Shown here: one piece after another, positions 45,214 to 51,921 of the stretch
Layout of the letters: each line of letters opens with the position of its first letter
How positions within the stretch are numbered: position 1 is the stretch's first letter
Assembly (NCBI GenBank): GCA_963720735.1
Contig: CAVRGL010000005.1
Coordinates: 1 to 64,000 of the forward strand
Length of the DNA: 64,000 bases
Reading direction: 5' to 3'
Source of the DNA: JBBRHQ01 sp963720735
GTDB taxonomy: Bacteria > Actinomycetota > Thermoleophilia > Solirubrobacterales > 70-9
The notes under the pieces: model-generated
Told to the model about the DNA's origin: nothing
Seen by the model: the letters and a program-made list of their open reading frames with translations, nothing else
Databases searched by the model: none
Translations under genes and position numbers: made by a program

Positions 45214-45378
45214 ATGATCGTCATCGGGGTGCTGATCCTCGTGATTGCCGTGGCCCTCGTGGGGGCAGTGGCGTCGGATCTCGACCAGGACTCGGCTGGT
45301 GACGCTTTCCTCGTGATTGTCCTGGGGGTTGTCTTCCTCGGTGCGGCAATGCTTGCGATCTCCCGGCTGTCCCTCTGA
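45214..45378 (+). CDS. 54-residue two-span membrane protein
   Basis: Starts ATG at 45214: MIVIGVLILVIAVALVGAVA, a polar loop SDLDQDSAGD, then AFLVIVLGVVFLGAAMLAIS and RLSL with TGA at 45376. Two helices joined by an acidic hairpin loop are visible. It resembles short unknown membrane proteins found singly in actinobacterial genomes. It has no ties to the array genes except position. Confidence 0.55.
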   Translation: MIVIGVLILVIAVALVGAVASDLDQDSAGDAFLVIVLGVVFLGAAMLAISRLSL

Positions 45379-45429
45379 AGCCAGGCGATTCGGACCGGCT
45401 CTTACTGACCTTGCCCCCACAGGGGTGCG

Positions 45430-45828
45430 CTACTCCGACAGCCCGGCGGCTTCGAGGGCCTGCTCGCGGGACTTGAACAAACGGAAGCGGACGACCTTCG
45501 AATCTTGCAGCTCAAAGACGCCGAAGAAGTCGCGCTCGATCCTGACACCGCTGCCCCGGCCCGTTCCAGCTTGGCGGAAGACAAGCACGACCGCATCGCC
45601 CCCATCGATGCAGTCGCTGGTCTCGATCTCGTAGTCGTCCCAAGGGGCAAGCCAGTCACGGAAGAACCGTCGCACTCCCTGGTGACCGTGGTAGATGCCC
45701 GCCGAGGGCATCCCGCTCGCCGATGTGTCCCAGACAATCTCCGGATCGAAGTACTCGCGCGTAACGTGGTCTCCTGCCGCAAAGCGCCGGGTGAGCTCCT
45801 TGACGATCTCCACGCTCTCCTGCGACAC
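45430..45828 (-). CDS. SnoaL-like (NTF2-fold) protein, last gene of a three-gene run
   Basis: A 132-residue paralogue: MSQESVEIVKELTRRFAAGDHVTREYFDPEIVWDTSASGMPSAGIYHGHQGVRRFFRDW, ending SREQALEAAGLSE. It starts three bases after the stop of the member at 45832. The end carries the canonical EALEAAGLSE-type motif. The body shares DTSxSxMPxAGIY and RIERDFFGVFEL with the gene at 44061, a recent duplicate. Confidence 0.88.
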   Translation of the reverse strand: MSQESVEIVKELTRRFAAGDHVTREYFDPEIVWDTSASGMPSAGIYHGHQGVRRFFRDWLAPWDDYEIETSDCIDGGDAVVLVFRQAGTGRGSGVRIERDFFGVFELQDSKVVRFRLFKSREQALEAAGLSE

Positions 45829-45831
45829 CGC

Positions 45832-46236
45832 CTACTCCGACAGCCCGGCGGCTTCGAGGGCTTCGGATCGGTCGAAGTACTCCTCGGCCCGGAGAACCCT
45901 GCCGCCTCGAAGTTCGCGGACGATGGCCAGCCACCATTCGGAGTCGATGCCGCTACCACGCCCCCGGCCGACCCACTTGCCCCACGTGAAGACGCGATTG
46001 TCGGCCATGTCGATGACTTCCGCGGGATCGGCGTGCAGTTCCTCGAAACTCTCGATCCACTGCTCGGCGTAACGCCTGACGGCGTCAGGGCCTCGGTGCG
46101 TGGCGGCGTCGGGGTCCTCCCGCGATGTTTGCCACTCGATCTGCGGATCGTAGATCTCGGAGACGAGCATGTGGAAGTCGCGTCGGTTGAACGCGTCATA
46201 TGTCCGGCGCGCAATCTCCACGTTCTCCCGCGACAT
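45832..46236 (-). CDS. SnoaL-like (NTF2-fold) protein, middle gene of a three-gene run
   Basis: A 134-residue paralogue: MSRENVEIARRTYDAFNRRDFHMLVSEIYDPQIEWQTS, then VIDMADNRVFTWGKWVGRGRGSGIDSEW, ending RSEALEAAGLSE. The body is more distant from its neighbours than the ends, which is the general pattern in this array. The TAG-GCG-ATG junction is on both sides. Confidence 0.87.
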   Translation of the reverse strand: MSRENVEIARRTYDAFNRRDFHMLVSEIYDPQIEWQTSREDPDAATHRGPDAVRRYAEQWIESFEELHADPAEVIDMADNRVFTWGKWVGRGRGSGIDSEWWLAIVRELRGGRVLRAEEYFDRSEALEAAGLSE

Positions 46237-46239
46237 CGC

Positions 46240-46641
46240 CTATTCGCCCCACCCCTCGAATGCGATGGTGTGCCCTTCCTCGTCGAACCAGTATTCGCGA
46301 AAGCTGCCACATCGCCCGTCCGAGGCAAGTCGAGCTATGAGGCACCCGGTGATCGTCGCGGTCTCGCCCTGGCTCGTCGCCGTAACCCAGAACTCGGCGG
46401 CGACACGATCACCCTCGACCACCGGCTCGCCCATGCGCACGCTCACCTCGCCTTGCTCGACAGCCTCCTTGCGCAGGTAGCGTCTCAGCGCCTCCTTTCC
46501 TACGACCGTTTCCTGCGTCGGATGGGCGACGTAGACGATCTCGTCGCTGAACAGATCGACGAACCCCGAGACATCCCAACTCTCCCAACAGCGTCCATAA
46601 CCTTCGACGAACGCCGCCGCTTTCTCCCGACCAATAGTCAT
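46240..46641 (-). CDS. SnoaL-like (NTF2-fold) protein, first gene of a three-gene run, divergent start
   Basis: A 133-residue member with a different N-terminus (MTIGREKAAAFVEGYGRCWESWDVSGFVDLFSDEIVYVAHP) and end (EEGHTIAFEGWGE). Its body, VVGKEALRRYLRKE then EGDRVAAEFWVTATSQGETATITG, is SnoaL-like. GGAGGAGTG directly precedes the ATG, so it uses its own ribosome site rather than the junction. It is followed after TAG-GCG by a canonical member. This may be the original gene onto which junction-type members were added. Confidence 0.82.
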   Translation of the reverse strand: MTIGREKAAAFVEGYGRCWESWDVSGFVDLFSDEIVYVAHPTQETVVGKEALRRYLRKEAVEQGEVSVRMGEPVVEGDRVAAEFWVTATSQGETATITGCLIARLASDGRCGSFREYWFDEEGHTIAFEGWGE

Positions 46642-46843
46642 CACTCCTCCGTTCAGGACACGGTGCGCCTTGAGGCTCAACGTTCCTCCTGGACCGCGTC
46701 CTCCAATTATCGCTCCGATTAGGCCCGGCGACCAGGGCGAACGCCCAGCCGGATTGCCCATGTGCCGCGAGAACCCGCGATCAGCTGGGCCCCGGTGTGA
46801 CCCAGCCGATCGGCCGACATTCAGCTGCCAGGGTGGTTGCCGC

Positions 46844-47968
46844 TCACCCGGTAGCACACTCCTGCGGATCGATGACCCCGAGACTCTTGACGATCTTGAA
46901 CTCGCCGTCGTTTGCCTGGGCGATGTACATGTTCATACGAAGGTGATGCTGACCCGGCACCATCTCGGCGGGACCTCCCGGCCCCTCGGCGATCTTGGCG
47001 TGGTCAAGTGCCTTGATCACATCCTCCTGATCGATCGAGCCTGCCTCGTTCACGGCGGCCTCCCAGAGCTTCAGACCTCGGTACATGCCGGAGCACGCAC
47101 TGCCAGCGGTGAACATGGCACTGCCCGGAAAGAGCTCGTTGTACCGACTGAGTAGCTCCTCGCTGAATGGATCGCTTACGCCCTGGTAATAGTCGAGGCA
47201 GCTGTACAGACCCTCCACCTGTTCGGCGGGCACCAGGTTGAGGAAGTTCTCGTCGAAGTAGGTGCAGATGATCTGGCCACCGCGCTTGGTGAAGCCGGAG
47301 TCATGAAGCAGCTCGAGGAATGGCGTCAGCCCCGGAGGAACGATCGTGTTGAATACGACATCTGCACCGCTGGATGCGATCTTCTCAACGGTCTCGCCGT
47401 AGTCCATGTGATCGAGGGGAAAGTACTCCTCTCCGACTATCTCACCACCGTTGGCCGTGACCACTTCAGTGAGCTTCTTATTCAGCACGTGCGGCCAGAT
47501 GTAGTCAGCCGACGGCAAGTAGAACTTCGTCGCCCCCGTTTCTTGCATGAGCCAGGGAATGAGAGGATCGACCTGCTGCGCCGGCACCGGGCCGGTACAG
47601 AAGATGAGCGGGTCGCATTCCTGTCCCTCGTATTGCTCTGGGTAGATGTAGAGCTTCTTGCCCTTGACGACGGCAGGACCCTTGATGGCCTGCCTCGTGG
47701 AGCTATAGATGCCACCGAAGATCACATCGACCTGATCTTGCTGGATGAGCTTGGTGGCCCCTGCCTCCGCTGCATCATCTGTGGTTTCGCTGTCCTCGAC
47801 GTACAGATCTATCTGCCGCCCAAGCAGGCCACCCTTCTCATTGATGTCATCAACCACCATTTTCGCCACGTTTGCATTGGCGACACCCATGAACGAGAGT
47901 GCACCCGTCTGGTCCGTGATCACTCCCACCTTGATGGATTGGCCATCCGAGGCTGCTGATCCTTCCAT
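46844..47968 (-). CDS. Type I periplasmic-binding-fold protein lacking a signal peptide
   Basis: A 374-residue protein of the branched-chain amino acid/urea-amide ABC binding family. It starts directly with mature-type sequence: IKVGVITDQTGALSFMGVANANVAKMVVDDINEKGGLLGRQIDLYVEDSETTDDAAEAGATKLI, then VDVIFGGIYSSTRQAI, ATKFYLPSADYIWPHV and AMFTAGSACSGMYRGLKLWEAAV. The ATG at 47968 follows a good AGAGGAG. No hydrophobic leader, lipobox or permease/ATPase genes are nearby. It may be a cytosolic sensor in the style of AmiC, or the 5-prime end was lost in a rearrangement. It is flanked by SnoaL genes and a junction remnant. Confidence 0.85.
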   Translation of the reverse strand: MEGSAASDGQSIKVGVITDQTGALSFMGVANANVAKMVVDDINEKGGLLGRQIDLYVEDSETTDDAAEAGATKLIQQDQVDVIFGGIYSSTRQAIKGPAVVKGKKLYIYPEQYEGQECDPLIFCTGPVPAQQVDPLIPWLMQETGATKFYLPSADYIWPHVLNKKLTEVVTANGGEIVGEEYFPLDHMDYGETVEKIASSGADVVFNTIVPPGLTPFLELLHDSGFTKRGGQIICTYFDENFLNLVPAEQVEGLYSCLDYYQGVSDPFSEELLSRYNELFPGSAMFTAGSACSGMYRGLKLWEAAVNEAGSIDQEDVIKALDHAKIAEGPGGPAEMVPGQHHLRMNMYIAQANDGEFKIVKSLGVIDPQECATG

Positions 47969-48077
47969 GGCATTCGCTCCTCTCGAATCTGGTTACTGGT
48001 GAAATGCGCGCTTGCTTGTGAAGGGCACGAAGTTTCGCAGGCCGCGGCTGGCGAGCCTCGTCGCCGTCGCCCCGTTA

Positions 48078-48190
48078 CGACCTTGACGATCTCCACGTTC
48101 TCCTGCGACATCGCCTACTCCTGAAGCCCGGCGGCCTGGAGGGCCCGACGGCGATCGAGGTAGAAGGTGACGGCCAAGACGACTCCCGTC
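48078..48190 (-). pseudogene. Remnant of two SnoaL genes meeting at a junction
   Basis: On the minus strand, a gene end (TFYLDRRRALQAAGLQE, then TAG) is followed by GCG and a gene start (MSQENVEIVKVV) that breaks off after about 12 codons into unrelated sequence. Both bodies are missing, leaving only the joint. It lies 110 bases upstream of the substrate-binding-protein gene, so that gene may occupy the place of a deleted member. Confidence 0.75.
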
Positions 48191-48244
48191 CTTGTCAGTC
48201 CAGGCCGTCGCCGGAGTTTCCTCGAGACTGACCGGACCCGGCGT

Positions 48245-48886
48245 CTAGGCGCCCGGGAAGACCACCGGGGCGGCGCCCAGTTCGACCAGGACCGATTGAA
48301 GGGTCCGTCGCCCGCGGTGATGGAGGCCGTGGACCGAGCTCTCGGTCTTGCCCAGGGTGTCGGCGATCTCGATCGGTGAGAGGCCGACTATGTGACGCAG
48401 GACCAAGACCTCGCGCTGCCCGTCGGGCAGCTTGTCGAGAGCCTGGTTTAGATCGTTGACCCGCTCGGAGCTGATCTGCCCATTGCCGGAGTCGCGCACC
48501 CGCACCTCCTCGGTGGGGATCGCGTGCCGAGCCCGCATCCTGTCGAGCGCCGCGTTTCGCGATACGCGCAGGATCCAAGCGGAAAAAGGCACGTCCCCGC
48601 GCGGCTCGTACTTCTTGATCACGGTCATCAGCTTGATGAACACGTCCTGGGTGATGTCCTCGGCCTCGTGATGGTCCTTGACGATGCTCATCACGTACCC
48701 AAGTACGTCCCTGGCATAGCGAACGTAGAGGAAGTGGAGCGCCTCCATGTCGCCCTCTCTGGCCCGAGACAACGCTTCTGAGACAAGTCGGTTGTCTCCG
48801 GGCCCTCTGGCATCGGAGACTCCACTGCCTTCCCCATTCCGCGAGCCCCGCTCAAACGGCCGGCTGGCAATACCTGATTTTTTCAT
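48245..48886 (-). CDS. ECF-type RNA polymerase sigma factor
   Basis: A 213-residue sigma-70 family factor with region 2 (LHFLYVRYARDVLGYVMSIVKDHHEAEDITQDVFIKLMTVI) and region 4 (LDKLPDGQREVLVLRHIVGLSPIEIADTLGKTESSVHGLHHRGRRTLQ). No region 3 or 1.1 is present. About 35 residues of polar leader precede region 2, so an internal start is possible. No anti-sigma gene adjoins it. Its target promoters are unknown; the GAGATACT boxes of the array are one candidate, on no evidence beyond proximity. Confidence 0.9.
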   Translation of the reverse strand: MKKSGIASRPFERGSRNGEGSGVSDARGPGDNRLVSEALSRAREGDMEALHFLYVRYARDVLGYVMSIVKDHHEAEDITQDVFIKLMTVIKKYEPRGDVPFSAWILRVSRNAALDRMRARHAIPTEEVRVRDSGNGQISSERVNDLNQALDKLPDGQREVLVLRHIVGLSPIEIADTLGKTESSVHGLHHRGRRTLQSVLVELGAAPVVFPGA

Positions 48887-49015
48887 TCGGCATCCCCCCT
48901 TGCTCTGTCTTGCAACCAGCCCAGCGGCGCCGCTGCCATCTTGTTCATCTTGTGAGATCTTCTCCGTTCACTTTCTTGGTAATTCAAGCCTGCCCGCACG
49001 TCGCCGTTCCCCGCC

Positions 49016-49429
49016 CTACCCGGTCTGAGATTCGAGCACGAACATCTCCACCGCGAAGTCGGGATCCTGGCGGTTGGCGCTCATGAAAGCCGCCACCTTG
49101 CGCCCGGTCAGCTCCTCGATTGAGGTGACGAAGCGCTCCTGCATGCTGTCCTGCCAGATCTGGCGGGTGTTGCGGACCGCGTACCACTTGCCAGCCTCGA
49201 GCATCGTCTGCTCGCCCGCCGTATAACCCCCGCCCAAGATCACGACGACCAGGTCGGGCTCCAGGTAGGTGCGACAGCGGACCGGCCCCTTGCCAAGGTG
49301 CTCTTTGTAGTGGCCGACAATCGCGTTCGAAATATCCTGGCGCAGCATGCCGCCACCGTCGTGATGGGGTTCACGCATGTCGGCGGCGTCATCGGGGTGA
49401 AGGTCGTGTCCTTCCGTGGCGCTCCTCAC
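49016..49429 (-). CDS. DUF2294-type protein
   Basis: A 137-residue protein with the family body SNAIVGHYKEHLGKGPVRCRTYLEPDLVVVILGGGYTAGEQTMLEAGKWYAVRNTRQIWQDSM, then VTSIEELTGRKVAAFMSANRQDPDFAVEMFVLE. The function of this family is unknown; in some bacteria it sits near Na+ and pH genes. The first 30 residues are unlike the family, and an internal start near MLRQDISNAIVGHY is possible. Confidence 0.8.
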   Translation of the reverse strand: MRSATEGHDLHPDDAADMREPHHDGGGMLRQDISNAIVGHYKEHLGKGPVRCRTYLEPDLVVVILGGGYTAGEQTMLEAGKWYAVRNTRQIWQDSMQERFVTSIEELTGRKVAAFMSANRQDPDFAVEMFVLESQTG

Positions 49430-49431
49430 GG

Positions 49432-49752
49432 TTAGAGAGTCCCTTCCATTGCCTGGGGTGACGATCCCTGCAGAAGGGGAACCGGGAGGTGGAAGTGCTC
49501 CTCCCAGCGGCGATCGATTCCGTCCATGATTGCCGCCACTCGCAGCGTCGGGGGTCCCGGTGCTCCGGGGTCGACTGAGATCTCGACTGAGGAACCTCGG
49601 GGCGTGAGGTCGAAGTAGGTGCAGAGATCCCTGACGATCGCGTCACCAATCTCACCATTTCGCTTACGCCGTAGCACTACCATCCGCGGCGCCGAGCCAT
49701 CTCCTGGCGTATACCCGCACGAGGGGCAACAGAGAAGATCCACCATGGCCAC
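49432..49752 (-). CDS. Small zinc-finger-containing unknown protein
   Basis: A 106-residue protein starting MAMVDLLCCPSCGYTPGDGS with one CPSCG knuckle, then VVLRRKRNGEIGDAIVRDLCTYFDL and IMDGIDRRWEEHFHLPV. Its stop is three bases from the DUF2294 start, so the two are probably translated together. No family is recognised. Confidence 0.6.
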   Translation of the reverse strand: MAMVDLLCCPSCGYTPGDGSAPRMVVLRRKRNGEIGDAIVRDLCTYFDLTPRGSSVEISVDPGAPGPPTLRVAAIMDGIDRRWEEHFHLPVPLLQGSSPQAMEGTL

Positions 49753-49830
49753 CTTCCTGGGCCCTATCGGGCCCTGAGTCCGGAGCGCAGCCGATCAGAC
49801 TGCGGTCGTCCTATTCAGGAGGGGCTGGGG

Positions 49831-50109
49831 GTGTCTGGGAGGGAACCGGCGGACCCGAAACTCGCGAATGCGGAGGCGTCCAAGCAGGTGGGCCCTCAGA
49901 CCACTCTTGATGGATGCTACACGGCCAAGGCTGATGAAGCTTTCGAGGCCGCGGTCCCCGTCCATGGCCGACGCCCCCCCCAGCCTGAGCAGAGGACCAA
50001 GGCTGACGAGTCAGGCGAGAGGCCCGCTCCGACACGGCGAAGCTTCTTCGGCGCACTGAAGAAGGCGGCGCAAGACGCAGTCGTCAAGCGCACCAGTACC
50101 AGGAAGTAA
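49831..50109 (+). CDS. Short charged hypothetical protein
   Basis: A 92-residue hydrophilic protein (MSGREPADPKLANAEAS, later RRSFFGALKKAAQDAVVKRTSTRK). The composition is disordered-like with a basic amphipathic end. No family, signal or membrane segment is seen. It starts with an ATG-less codon (GTG) at 49831 following AGGAGG. It is 13 bases from the PRC-barrel gene on the same strand, which supports it being translated. Confidence 0.5.
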   Translation: MSGREPADPKLANAEASKQVGPQTTLDGCYTAKADEAFEAAVPVHGRRPPQPEQRTKADESGERPAPTRRSFFGALKKAAQDAVVKRTSTRK

Positions 50110-50122
50110 TCCGCCCTAGGAG

Positions 50123-50548
50123 GTGAATTCGCCGCGGGGAGACGCCCCGCAGACTGGCGACGGTAATGTGCGCTGCGTGGATGAGGGCCTTCCGATCGCC
50201 TACGAGGTGCTGGACCAAGATGTTCCTGTCTACGCCTCGGGTGGCGAGCAGGTGGGAACGGTCGACCACGTCATCTCCGCTTCCTCGTTAGACATCTTCC
50301 ACGGAATCGTGATGCGGGCCGAGGGAGTCCAGCTCTTCGTGGCCGCCGAACAGGTCGCCTCGCTGCATGAGCATGGGGTGGACCTGCGTATCGATGCCGC
50401 GGCCGCTGCGGAACTGCCCGAGCCGCACGGTCAGGCCCAGGCTTTGCGCTTCCGCGACCCCGGCGCCAAACCGAGCCGCTGGACCCACCTCATGGACCTG
50501 GTGTCCGGCAAGGATTCGCGCCAGCAGGACTGGACGGAGAAGGACTAG
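50123..50548 (+). CDS. PRC-barrel-like protein
   Basis: A 141-residue protein whose core is VYASGGEQVGTVDHVISASSLDIFHGIVMRAEGVQLFVAAEQVASLHEHGVDLRID, the beta-barrel pattern of PRC-barrel domains found in stress and RNA-related proteins. A Shine-Dalgarno-like AGGAGGTG overlaps the GTG at 50123, so that codon is doubtful. A GTG at 50168 is an alternative. Confidence 0.7.
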   Translation: MNSPRGDAPQTGDGNVRCVDEGLPIAYEVLDQDVPVYASGGEQVGTVDHVISASSLDIFHGIVMRAEGVQLFVAAEQVASLHEHGVDLRIDAAAAAELPEPHGQAQALRFRDPGAKPSRWTHLMDLVSGKDSRQQDWTEKD

Positions 50549-50720
50549 AACAACCGCGCCTGCGCCACTGCCGGTCTTGAGCCTTGTTCCCGGCCCAAGT
50601 CCAGCTGGGTATCCACACCGGCTTCCTTTCGTTCCAGCCCATCAGGGCATCGTTCGACGCATTGTGGAGCGAGCGCACCTCCCCGCCCTATCGCAGCGCA
50701 GAGTCAATCCAGCGGCCCCG

Positions 50721-51172
50721 CTATTTCGTGCTGGTCCTGTACAAAGTGTTGGTGCCGCACTTGGAGGGCTCCTCCGGCCTCGGGCTGGACTTGATTACGC
50801 CCTTCTCCTTGCCGCCCTTTAGGAACCTGCCCGTAACCGTCGCCCTCCAGACGCCCTTGGGGATCTGCGCCTTGACCGTTGCCGTGAACCTCCCCGCCTT
50901 GATCTTCGCGGGCTTCGAGGTCTGGGGCGGGGTCCAGGCCAGCCCTGCCCGCATCTGTTCGGAATGAATGGCCTCACCCTCATGCCGATTACCTTCTTCC
51001 CGGACGCGGAGACCTTGAAGGTGACCGTCCCCGACGGTATGTGGCCTGAGTACTTGGCACCCTTGACGGGATTGGCCGCGAAGGCGATGGCGGCGACGGC
51101 CCCAACCGCGAGAACCGCGAGACCGACAACCCCGCGGTCCGGAATCTTCCTGTGGTTGCTGTCATCCGACAC
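50721..51172 (-). CDS. Small exported protein, apparent frameshift
   Basis: Begins at a GTG (51172) after AAGGAG: VSDDSNHRKIPDRGVVGLAVLAVGAVAAIAFA, an exported or anchored N-terminus, then KGAKYSGHIPSGTVTFKVSASGKKVIGMRVRPFIPN. The frame then breaks. The next frame continues MRAGLAWTPPQTSKPAKIKAGRFTATVKAQIPKGVWRATVTGRF and ends at 50721. One missing base near 50955-50962 joins them. The body resembles the secreted beta-rich protein at 37027. Confidence 0.65.
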
Positions 51173-51337
51173 TCCTTCTGGGTACGGGGGCTGAGGGGTT
51201 CTGCTTGTTCCCGACATTAGAGGTGCAAGTAGGGGAGCCCTCATCGGGGATCGGCCGCATTCGTGGTGTGGGGTCGCCGGGCCGGATGCCGCTGACGGGC
51301 GAGCCCCTTGTGCCCCCTCTCCTTGGTTGCAACTCGA

Positions 51338-51508
51338 GTGGCCGAGATTGAGAGAGCAAAGCCTGCCCTCTCCGAGCCGGAGCCGCCACCCTCCCTCCCG
51401 GCAGAGCTAGCGAAGCTCGCGGTCCTGGCGCTGCTCCTATTTGCCATTGTCGGGGCTGCGGTCGAGATCATTGAATACCTCCGGCCCATCCCTGTCGTCG
51501 TGATGTAG
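51338..51508 (+). CDS. Short single-span membrane protein
   Basis: From a GTG at 51338: AEIERAKPALSEPEPPPSLP, a hydrophobic helix (ELAKLAVLALLLFAIVGAAVEIIEYL) and a short end RPIPVVVM. A TTG ten codons earlier is an alternative. One clear membrane helix is the only support. Confidence 0.35.
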   Translation: MAEIERAKPALSEPEPPPSLPAELAKLAVLALLLFAIVGAAVEIIEYLRPIPVVVM

Positions 51509-51571
51509 TTCCTCGCCTTGCGGACACTCCCGCACCATTGGTGAGACAGCAGCAGCAACGAAGCCGGAAGG

Positions 51572-51754
51572 ATGCTGCTGCTGCAGCAGCAGCAGCAGCA
51601 GCAGAAGTGGACGCCCTCCAAGATCGTCTGGCTGGTGATCTTCGCGGTGCTGGCGCTGATCGCCCTGGCGGTGCTCCTGACGTCGGTCACTTCGGACTCA
51701 GTTAGCGCCGGTCAGATCACCGGCCAGCTGCTGTCGCCGCCGGCGGCGAAGTAG
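51572..51754 (+). CDS. 60-residue membrane protein with poly-Gln start
   Basis: ATG at 51572 gives MLLLQQQQQQQKWTPSKI, a membrane helix (VWLVIFAVLALIALAVLLTSV) and a polar tail ending LLSPPAAK. The Leu3-Gln7 start comes from a (CTG)3(CAG)7 tract. Placement after the small membrane gene at 51338 suggests a linked pair. No family is recognised. Confidence 0.45.
   Translation: MLLLQQQQQQQKWTPSKIVWLVIFAVLALIALAVLLTSVTSDSVSAGQITGQLLSPPAAK
51575..51604 (+). repeat. CTG/CAG trinucleotide tract
   Basis: Three CTG units are followed immediately by seven CAG units, a self-complementary arrangement able to form a hairpin. Three further CAG/AGC units lie just upstream at 51546-51557. It encodes Leu3-Gln7 at the start of the small membrane protein. 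Confidence 0.9.
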
Positions 51755-51832
51755 GCCCATCTCGGGCCCACGGCCGAGAACGGTGGACTGACCCCACAGC
51801 ACCAGACCCGGTTGTAGTGGGGCTTCCTCGAA

Positions 51833-51876
51833 GGTGAGCGACGGGACTCGAACCCGCGACCGCCTGGACCACAACC
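51833..51876 (-). tRNA. 3-prime half of tRNA-His (fragment)
   Basis: The minus strand reads GGTTGTGGTCCAGG (anticodon GTG in its loop), the variable region, a T-arm with GGTTCGAGTCCC, and an acceptor end GTCGCTCACC. The 5-prime half is absent: sequence before the anticodon stem (TTGAG) no longer matches. This is the usual scar of site-specific integration into the 3-prime end of a tRNA gene, so it may be an att remnant. It is not a functional tRNA. Confidence 0.75.
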
Positions 51877-51921
51877 TCAAGTCTCCCGAAACGAAGAATC
51901 TCGGCGCTCCGACCCCAGCGG

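Noticed and set aside
51241..51690. A 149-codon minus-strand gene with a cysteine run over the CAG tract
   Set aside because: The Cys/Ser run is just the CAG repeat read on the other strand. There is no domain, and the plus-strand frames contain clear membrane helices.
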